DNA from: Chaenocephalus aceratus
Lineage: Eukaryota > Chordata > Actinopteri > Perciformes > Channichthyidae
DNA: 64,000 bases
Reading direction: 5' to 3'
Assembly: GCA_023974075.1 (NCBI GenBank)
Contig: JAMFTG010000054.1
Location: 377,501 to 441,500, forward strand
Of this stretch, positions 56,860-64,000 are shown one piece after another (the stretch's first letter is position 1; every line of letters starts with the position of its first letter). The notes beneath the pieces are model-generated. The model was not told where the DNA came from. It was given only the letters and a program-made list of their open reading frames with translations, and made no database searches. A program made the position numbers and the translations under genes.

Positions 56860-57773
56860 TTTACCCAAAGCACATGAAAAGCCAGAGAAGTGTGATCTAA
56901 ATATTAGTTATCGTTCATGAGTTCGAACTGAGTGTCTTGACCTCTTTTTTGCTTAAAATGTGGCAACGTCTGCTTTCCACCAAATATTACACTTTTTTTT
57001 TTAGAGACCTTCAGACTTCGCTAAAATTGTCAAAATCAGTTTTGTCGTGTTTATATATCTGTGGTGGAGGATATCAGGAAGCCTTGTTCCGATCAACAAA
57101 ACTAGAGCTTAGCTATATATAATATTAACTTGAAACGGGTCACTGGTCACGGGAGACCCGAACACGACATGAAGCCGTCTGCAGTCCCTGGGCAGGTCAA
57201 CACAAAATAAAGCACAAACAAGTCAATAACAAACATTAACACATACGATATCACAACATATGTCATACACATGCGCTTAAACTAATACAATTCACAATAA
57301 AATGTACACTTCTATCTCCATAATTAAAAAACAATATACTAATTAATTTAAATAAATTAATATTAACGATATATAAATCTTGCATTCAAAGAGGCTTTAG
57401 TGTCGTTTCCACAACGACCCTAAAGGCAAACATACTACTGAGTAAACAAGACACAAAAATAATTCAATAAATAAATAAAATGCAATACAAAATCAATGAA
57501 AAATAAATATAAATATAAATAATATGGTGCAAGTTAAATGCGGTTTCGGGAGGGGATGCACGAACATACAAAATAAAAAAAACATTACACATTTCTAAAA
57601 TAATTTGTGTTCAATCATTTTCATTCGTCTTTTCAGCAAGAAAATGTAAAAAAAAAAAAAAGTGGCTGAATTATTAAAAAGACAACACTGGGTTTTCTCC
57701 GGCTGGTTTTCAAGACCAATTTGAAAACATGACTTGAGTGACGATATATATATCACATTCTGCTTGTTCACAG
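56860..57773. other. Intron 10, no exon seen
   Basis: AT-rich DNA with A-rich tracts (57290-57370, 57440-57540, 57648-57662). A reversed LINE-like tail near 57385-57430 (CAAAGAGGCTTTAGTGTCG). No coding. Confidence 0.4.
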
Positions 57774-57839
57774 GTGCAAACTATCCTGCAGGAGCACACC
57801 CAGCAGGCGGAGGTCATCCTGCTGGTTTACAGAGGAGGG
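57774..57839 (+). CDS. MAGI-like: MAGI-like exon 11: end of PDZ2
   Basis: Acceptor CTTGTTCACAG at 57773, donor GTAACG at 57840, 66 nt, phase 0 to 0. Reads VQTILQEHTQQAEVILLVYR and GG. The pattern V...L......EV.LLV.RGG closes a MAGI PDZ2 (second helix and last strand). Too short to be found by ORF length; identified from the frame joining exon 10. Confidence 0.9.
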
Positions 57840-58335
57840 GTAACGCTTTCACTTTCATATAAGGTCACATATCTCTCAATACAATACCAACATATCATCT
57901 CTGTTGGGAAATACTGAATGTATCTTCCAACATGAGAGTCACTGATAACTAGGTATCCCAACTGCAGCTGTGAAACATGACAGGATGTGTGATGACCTGG
58001 AAGAGCATCAGGGACTGCTTGAGGAAGATGATAGCTGTGTGATTAACATGATGACTCAGCCTCTATGGAGAGAGACATCAAGCATGCTCATTTCTGACGT
58101 GGAGCTAATCTGAAAGTAAACATTGAATACTGCTTTCTGTTCCTCCATCTTGTGCGGTGTGACTCCCTCTCTTGGATATCAGCATGTGAAGGACACTGCT
58201 CAGGAACTAGTTGATGCTCTGTATGTGACGACTACTTCCTTCTGGAGAGGATCAGAAATGGAAGGATGGATCCTGAGGTTGAAGATCAAACCGGGGACGA
58301 GTGAGATTTTTCTAACAATCTCTCTCTCTCTCCAG
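57840..58335. other. Intron 11
   Basis: Non-coding, about 500 bp. Ends in a CT microsatellite-like pyrimidine tract (AATCTCTCTCTCTCTCCAG) serving the exon 12 acceptor. Confidence 0.6.
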
Positions 58336-58810
58336 GCATCTATCACTCGTCCGTCTCCCCCGGCTCCCTGCGGAGACTCCCCCCTCCTCTGCTCCGCCCC
58401 CCTCCCCCCCCCTGTCAGCTCAGACTCCTCCCACTTCCCCCCTGTCAGCTCAGACTCCTCCCACTTCCCCCCTGTCGGCTCAGACTCCTCCCACTTCCGC
58501 CCTGACTCCCTCCCTGTTCCCCGGACCTCCACAGCGCCCCCCCCTCCCCGGCGCCCCCCCTGCACTCCTCCTCCCTGGTCCAGAGCACCAGCTTCCTGGA
58601 GTCCATCCCGGTGACGCTGACCATGGAGCCGCGGGACTGGATCAACACGGGGCTGGAGGACGCGGCGGGGGCCGTCCCAAACGCAGGACCTGGGTCTGGA
58701 GAGGGGGGGGAAGACCAGGCCCCTCCGAGGGTTTGACGTGGAGCTGAGGAGGAAACCGGGCGAGGGATTCGGGTTCGTCATCGCATCGCAGGACGTGGAG
58801 AACGGAAAAG
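58336..58810 (+). CDS. MAGI-like: MAGI-like exon 12: Pro-rich linker and start of next PDZ, frame-broken
   Basis: Acceptor TCTCTCTCCAG at 58335, donor GTGAGA at 58811. The first part holds a 10-residue unit VSSDSSHFPP repeated three times. Then, in another frame, SSLVQSTSFLESIPVTLTME and PRDWINTGLEDAAG. After a further shift, KTRPLRGFDVELRRKPGEGF and GFVIASQDVENGK begin a PDZ with binding loop GEGFGFVIA. The two shifts fall in C and G runs and cancel, since the length fits phase 0 to 1. Which PDZ this is (third or fourth in family numbering) is uncertain; the remainder lies beyond the window. Confidence 0.82.
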
Positions 58811-59115
58811 GTGAGAAGTACTTTTAGTCCATCAGTTCAAGTCCAAGTCACTTCATTACGTATTAGGGCTGTGAACAATAACAATAATATGGAGTGAGGG
58901 GAATGCGGTAAAAGTTAGAGGAAAAACTTGCGATGCTATACAGCGGCCCTAAACATTTTAATGAGGAGAATCGCGTTGCACTTTGAAAAACAAAAACATT
59001 GGCGTTCAGGATTATAGAGTCGGTCAGCGTTTTGTATTTGCAGCGTTTCCTTTATTCAGTGCTTTTAGTAAACGTGTGTCTTCCAGTTGGTGACGATGTT
59101 TCTTCATGTGTTTTG
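58811..59115. other. Non-coding DNA after exon 12
   Basis: About 300 bp with no exon. Some strings (TTCCTTTATTCAGTGCTTTTAG) resemble the repeat-like DNA near 29320-29350. Confidence 0.35.
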
Positions 59116-59393
59116 GTTAGGGCTGTCAGTCGAATTAAAATTAATTTAAAATAGTTAATCGCGATTAATCGCAAATTAATCGCACATTTTTTATCTGTTC
59201 TAAATGTACCTTAGAGGAATATTTTTTGTAATACTCTTATCAACATATGAGTGGACAAATATGCTTTATGCTAATGTTTATTATCATTTGAACAATGACA
59301 AATAGTCTCATGAATATTAAAACACAACAACCTGAACATTACAAATATTCGCCTCAATTCAACCTGGAACCTCTCATACAATAATACAATACA

Positions 59394-59477
<84 letters not shown>

Positions 59478-59622
59478 GAGCGCGGCTGTCAGCATCAGCT
59501 TGTAGACGGTATTTTAAACTCGATGCGCTCTGAAAACTACGGGGCGGCCAAGGTAAAAAAATACACATGCGTTAATCGCATTAAAATAATTAGTGGCGTT
59601 AATTTTTTTTTGCGTTAGTTTT
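59116..59622. mobile_element. DNA-element with TTAATCGC termini
   Basis: The left edge reads TTAGGGCTGTCAGTCGAATT and AGTTAATCGCGATTAATCGC. The right edge reads GCGTTAATCGCATTAAAATA and GGCGTTAATTTTTTTTTGCG. The edges are roughly complementary, as in a common fish DNA transposon. The middle is taken up by a GT microsatellite. Confidence 0.5.
59396..59474. repeat. (GT)n microsatellite
   Basis: 79 bp of pure GT. Confidence 0.98.
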
Positions 59623-59624
59623 GG

Positions 59625-60365
59625 TACATTTGTGTATTTTTTATTTGCATCATTTCTGAAGCTGCTTTTTCTAATAGAAATGTTCTGGGCTAAAAAAACA
59701 TGAACCTGAAAAAAAGCAATATATTTGCCCTTTAATCTCGCACTCTACGGATTGCAGAACAACCTCTCTGAAGAAGAGCCCAGACAATATGTCATATTAA
59801 CCTAACCTTTTGGGCCTGATATGATACTTGGGAACCCGCCCAGGTTTCATCTGGACGTCCTTGTGGACCGACGCGCCATTAAGTAATTACAAAGTAAAGA
59901 GTGGTCAAGGCGGCCCGATGCCAGCCGTCAGGAGGCGTCATCGACCCCTCAGGCCGGGTTTTAACTTGCATTGTTAAAGGAAACGTCAGTTAGTCACGGT
60001 CTGGTTTATCATGGAGTTCGCTTTGGGATAGTAACAATATAATAATGTTTTGTTTTCATTTTGGTTTGTTGGTCCGCCTGCAGCAGGAAAACAGAACTAC
60101 TACTGGCGTGAAACTCAGTGAAGCGAGGGGCCAAGAAAGTCCCATTAAATGTTGGAGCAGATCCCAATCGCACGTTATTTATAACTTGAACTTTGCAACA
60201 ATCCCTGAGTGCCCTTCTACGTCTGAATTGATTATAGAAAAAGCTGAACACCAATGCAGTACCCGTGAGATGATGCGTGGTTTTGTTTTTTGCATGTTAT
60301 GTGATGGGAGGTTACTTTCTACGTGATAGGTAAAGGTAAACACGACTCCAGGAAGTCACTTTCCT
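59625..60365. other. Non-coding DNA, no exon seen
   Basis: No repeat family recognised and no splice-bounded exon. The ORFs at 60009-60326 (81 and 93 codons) have no domain. Confidence 0.3.
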
Positions 60366-62195
60366 TTACTTCAGGAATATGGTGACATCACTTTGTAACA
60401 CTCGCGCTCCTATTGGCTAGCGCTGCAACACATTGTATGTGATATTCTAAGGGGCGGGACATCTCTAAGCGGTTGACCAATCACAACAGAGCTGGCCAGC
60501 TAACCAATCAGTAGAGACACTACATACTGATATAAACCTGAACATCAGCAGGAGAGGACTCTTTAAAGCAGAGACACTACACACTGATATACACCTGAAC
60601 ATCAGCAGGAGAGGACTCTTTAAAGTAGAGACACTACACAACTGATATACACCTGAACATCAGCAGGAGAGGGACTCTTTAAAGTAGAGATTACTACACA
60701 CTGATATACACCTGAACATCAGCAGGAGAGGACTCTTTAAAGTAGAGACACTACACACTGATATACCACCTGAACATCAGCAGGAGAGGACTCTTTAAAG
60801 TAGAGACACTACACACTGATATACACCTGAACATCAGCAGGAGAGGACTCTTTAAAGTAGAGACACTACACACTGATATACACCTGAACATCAGCAGGAG
60901 AGGACTCTTTAAAGTAGAGACACTACATACTGATATACACCTGAACATCAGCAGGAGAGGACTCTTTAAAGTAGAGACACTACATACTGATATACACCTG
61001 AACATCAGCAGGAGAGGACTCTTTCAAGTAGAGACACTACATACTGATATACACCTGAACATCAGCAGGAGAGGACTCTTTAAAGTAGAGGCACTACATA
61101 CTGATATACACCTGAACATCAGCAGGAGAGGACTCTTTAAAGTAGAGACACTACATACTGATATACACCTGAACATCAGCAGGAGAGGACTCTTTAAAGT
61201 AGAGACACTACATACTGATATACACCTGAACATCAGCAGGAGAGGACTCTTTAAAGTAGATACACTACATACTGATATACATCTGAACATCAGCAGGAGA
61301 GGACTCTTTAAAGTAGAGACACTACATACTGATATACACCTGAACATCAGCAGGAGAGGACTCTTTAAAGTAGAGACACTACATACTGATATACACCTGA
61401 ACATCAGCAGGAGAGGACTCTTTAAAGTAGAGACCTCTACACCTGACTCAGGAGGACTCTTAGTAGACCATACTGATAACCTGAACATCAGCAGGAGAGG
61501 ACTCTTTAAAGTAGAGACACTACATTACTGATATACACCTGAACATCAGCAGGAGAGGACTCTTTAAAGTAGAGACACTACATACTGATATTACACCTGA
61601 ACATCAGCAGGAGAGGGACTCTTTAAAGTAGAGACACTACATACTGATATACACCTGAACATCAGCAGGAGAGGACCTCTTTAAAGTAGAGACACTACAT
61701 ACTGATATACACCTGAACATTCAGCAAGGAGGAGGACTCTTTAAAGTAGAGACACTAATACTGATATACACCTGAACACAGCAGGAGAGGATCTTTAACT
61801 AGAGACTAATACGATATACCCCTGAACATCAGCAGGAGAGGACTCTTTAAAGTAGAGGACACTACATACTGATATACACCTGAACATCAGCAGGAGAGGA
61901 CTCTTTAAAGTAGAGACACTACATACTGATATACATCTGAACATCAGCAGGAGAGGACTCTTTAAAGTAGAGACACTACATACTGATATACACCTGAACA
62001 TCAGCAGGAGAGGACTCTTTAAAGTAGAGACACTACATACTGATATACAACTGAACATCAGCAGGAGAGGACTCTTTAAAGTAGAGACACTACATACTGA
62101 TATACACCTGAACATCAGCAGGAGAGGACTTCTTTAAAGTAAGAGACACTACATTACTGATTTACACCTGGAACATCAGCAGGAGAGGACTCTCT
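60366..62195 (+). repeat. 57-bp minisatellite array 5 with shortened head
   Basis: The head (60370-60510) reads GGTGACATCACTTTGTAACA, ATTGGCTAGCGCTGCAACAC, GGGGCGGGACATCTCTAAGC, CTAACCAATCAG and then jumps straight into TAGAGACACTACATAC, lacking the about 110 bp present in array 4. About 29 units follow; ACACAC replaces ACATAC in the first several. Indels are dense at 61430-61810, where some units are fragmentary. Confidence 0.92.
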
Positions 62196-62445
62196 CAAAC
62201 CTGTGAATAGCAAGAAACCTGTAAAGGGCCTCTTTAATCTTACCGGCTACAGTTAAGAGGGTATTTAGAAGAAATACTGTGACTATGTTTCCCCACAGAT
62301 GTCCAAACAGCCTTTAGATTTTTTTTAATATTTATGTGTAATCTCACTTGTTTATATTCTCTCCGTGAAGCGAACACCCCTCCCGCTCTGATTAGCTTTT
62401 TAGTGAAGTGCTCATGAAATAGCAGGTTAACAGAGATAAATCACC
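62196..62445. other. Non-coding DNA
   Basis: Nothing recognised. Confidence 0.3.
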
Positions 62446-62501
62446 CCTCCTCCTCCTCCTCCTCCTCCTCCTCCTCCTCCTCCTCCTCCTCCTCCTCCTC
62501 T
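62446..62501. repeat. (CTC)n trinucleotide repeat
   Basis: About 56 bp of CTC/TCC. Gives false poly-Arg and poly-Gly ORFs on the minus strand. Confidence 0.97.
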
Positions 62502-63238
62502 CCCCCATGTGTTGCGTGGCTGCCCTCTGCTCAGTGTGATGCAGTCCAATTTCCTCCATGGCCCTCTGGAACACGCAGTCGTTTCCACGGGGACATTCCT
62601 ACGGCGCACCTGTTTCTGCAGCACCTGTTCTTCATCAACACCTCCCTCTCCATATCCGTCTTCATCCTCCCTCACTTCCTCTCTTCATCTTCCTCTCTAC
62701 ATCACTCTTATCTCCCTCACAGCCTCCCTCCCTCTCTCCCTCTCTCCCCCTTTTACTCTGCAGTGAAAGCGTCCAGCGTCTGGTTTTTTCCAAAGATTAA
62801 AACTGTCCCTCCCTCCCTCCCCTCGCCTCCCACCTCCCTCTCCACTGCTCTCCGGATGCTCAGGAGAATGCTTCGCTGAACCTCCTCAGACGTGTTGTTT
62901 CAGCTCCTGTTCCTCTCCAGGAATAGAAAGGATTATTCTTTTTGTTTTTGTTTGTTTCTGCACATGCTAATCAAAGAGCCATGCTGGAGAGACTACAGTC
63001 CGCTTTGAAAACTGTCAAGGAGTCCAAACGTAATTATGGCGATATGTTTACTTTCAAACCGGAGGGCGGTTTGGTGCAGTGTGCAGCGGTGCGCGCCAGG
63101 GTGTAGGTCAGTGTTGCACGCTGAAGTTTGCCTGCAGGAAAGTTAGATCCACATGCTCTGGATGATCGGTGATGACGCTGATGCTGTTGCGTTATCTATT
63201 GTGCTTATTTGACCATTTATCTGACTGTTTTATGCAGA

Positions 63239-63276
<38 letters not shown>

Positions 63277-63560
63277 TTTAACCCAGCAAAACACACATTA
63301 ATCTGTAGTTTGAGTATTTGAAGCGTTAAGCGAGCTGTGAAATGATCAACAGTGCTGCGGGCTCGATGCACCGGGCTGCAGCTAAAGGGGGGGGGGTTAC
63401 TATGGTGGGGGGGGGGGGGCTCCTCTCCTGAGCGGTGATCATGCAGAGCGTCAGAGGCTCACTGCAGAGGGATTACTGTGGACAGGAGAACATGCAGAGC
63501 CGCAGGGCAGCAGAACATTTGAGGTTCAGCCATGTGTGTGTTCCAATCCCTCTGAGAGGC
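62502..63560. other. Non-coding DNA; CT-rich then mixed
   Basis: CT-rich to about 62850. (CAA)n at 63239-63277. G runs near 63389 and 63408. No MAGI exon continuing the PDZ of exon 12 was seen. Confidence 0.4.
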
Positions 63561-63573
63561 GGTCCCAGTGTGT

Positions 63574-63574
<1 letters not shown>

Positions 63575-63624
<50 letters not shown>

Positions 63625-63642
63625 GTGTGTGTGTGTGTGTGT
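63575..63642. repeat. (GT)n flanked by a duplicated TTCCAATCCCTCTG
   Basis: 68 bp of GT. GTGTTCCAATCCCTCTG occurs on both sides (about 63538 and 63641), indicating a local duplication involving the GT tract. Confidence 0.93.
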
Positions 63643-63689
63643 TCCAATCCCTCTGCGAGTGAGTACCAGTATGTGTGTGGTGCTGCACA

Positions 63690-63775
63690 TGTGTGTGTTC
63701 TGCAGATGTGTGTGTTCTGCAGATGTGTGTGTTCTGCAGATGTGTGTGTTCTGCAGATGTGTGTGTTCTGCAGGA
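63690..63775. repeat. 17-bp repeat ATGTGTGTGTTCTGCAG
   Basis: About five copies of a GT-rich 17-bp unit. Confidence 0.93.
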
Positions 63776-64000
63776 TAAGAAGACTACTAGCAAAGCTGCT
63801 TTGGTTTGACCTGATTGCCGCTCCGGCCCGGGTTCGCTCAGATTAGACCCAGAGTGCAGAATGTTTCTGGATTTACAGGCTGTGCCTTTTAGCGGGATCA
63901 TCAGTCCAGCGAGGTATTAGCGGTGTTGTAAAATGTATCGATACAGTGTGTTATCAGGATATGTAGGGATGTATACGTCTATATATACAGTGAGGAGAGG

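Noticed and set aside
58200..58781. 193-codon minus-strand ORF opposite exon 12
   Set aside because: Antisense shadow of a GC-rich exon; no domain, and the + strand has splice sites and PDZ homology.
62392..62675. Poly-Arg and poly-Gly ORFs
   Set aside because: Translations of a (CTC)n repeat.

Overview
The window looks like nuclear DNA of a percomorph-type teleost fish. Coding sequence is sparse and split into small exons with GT-AG introns. CA/GT microsatellites are numerous and long, and transposon relics typical of fish genomes (hAT, PIF/Harbinger-like, piggyBac-like, LINE tails, LTR fragments) fill most of the rest. There are no bacterial operons, rRNAs, recognisable tRNAs or CRISPR arrays. 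|| GENE CONTENT. One real gene is recognisable, on the + strand from 16706 to past 58810: a MAGI-family scaffold (membrane-associated guanylate kinase with WW and PDZ domains). Twelve coding exons can be placed. They encode PDZ0 (exons 1-2), the degenerate guanylate-kinase segment (2-4), one WW domain split over exons 5-6, PDZ1 (7-8), a Ser/His/Pro-rich linker (9), PDZ2 (10-11), and a Pro-rich linker with the start of a further PDZ (12). No second WW exon was found, and exon 6 joins exon 7 in frame. The sequence is divergent, so the paralog (magi1/2/3 or a long fish magix-type gene) is left open. Exons 8, 10 and 12 carry apparent frameshifts in G/C runs, which look more like assembly errors than decay. 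|| LAYOUT. 1-16.7 kb: upstream DNA with a first 57-bp VNTR array, a long inverted repeat, a 1.2-kb TIR element, a 72-bp VNTR, a hAT element with a nested Harbinger-like element, and LINE tails. 16.7-22 kb: exons 1-2, each followed within about 100 bp by an inverted 57-bp array. 22-38 kb: the 16-kb intron 2, with a second hAT carrying a broken BED finger, a second Harbinger-like element, SINE/LINE tails, a LINE fragment bordered by GT repeats, and another 57-bp array. 38-48.7 kb: exons 3-6, LTR fragments and two piggyBac-like MITEs, one split by a 2.1-kb hAT. 49.8-53.8 kb: a 430-bp direct duplication placed before each half of PDZ1, with a 33-bp VNTR between. 53.8-58.8 kb: exons 8-12 and a MITE inside a hexanucleotide repeat. 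58.8-64 kb: no exon seen; a fifth 57-bp array and simple repeats. || MAIN OBSERVATION. A 57-bp (19-codon) minisatellite occurs as five arrays in both orientations, about 7.2 kb or 11% of the window. Four arrays keep a shared head sequence with CCAAT-type boxes, and head-only copies also occur, so this looks like a dispersed element whose body is a VNTR. Because 57 is a multiple of three and the unit lacks stops in one frame on each strand, the arrays give long false ORFs. Within MAGI introns they form large inverted repeats around exon 2 and around exons 3-12, which could pair in the pre-mRNA.
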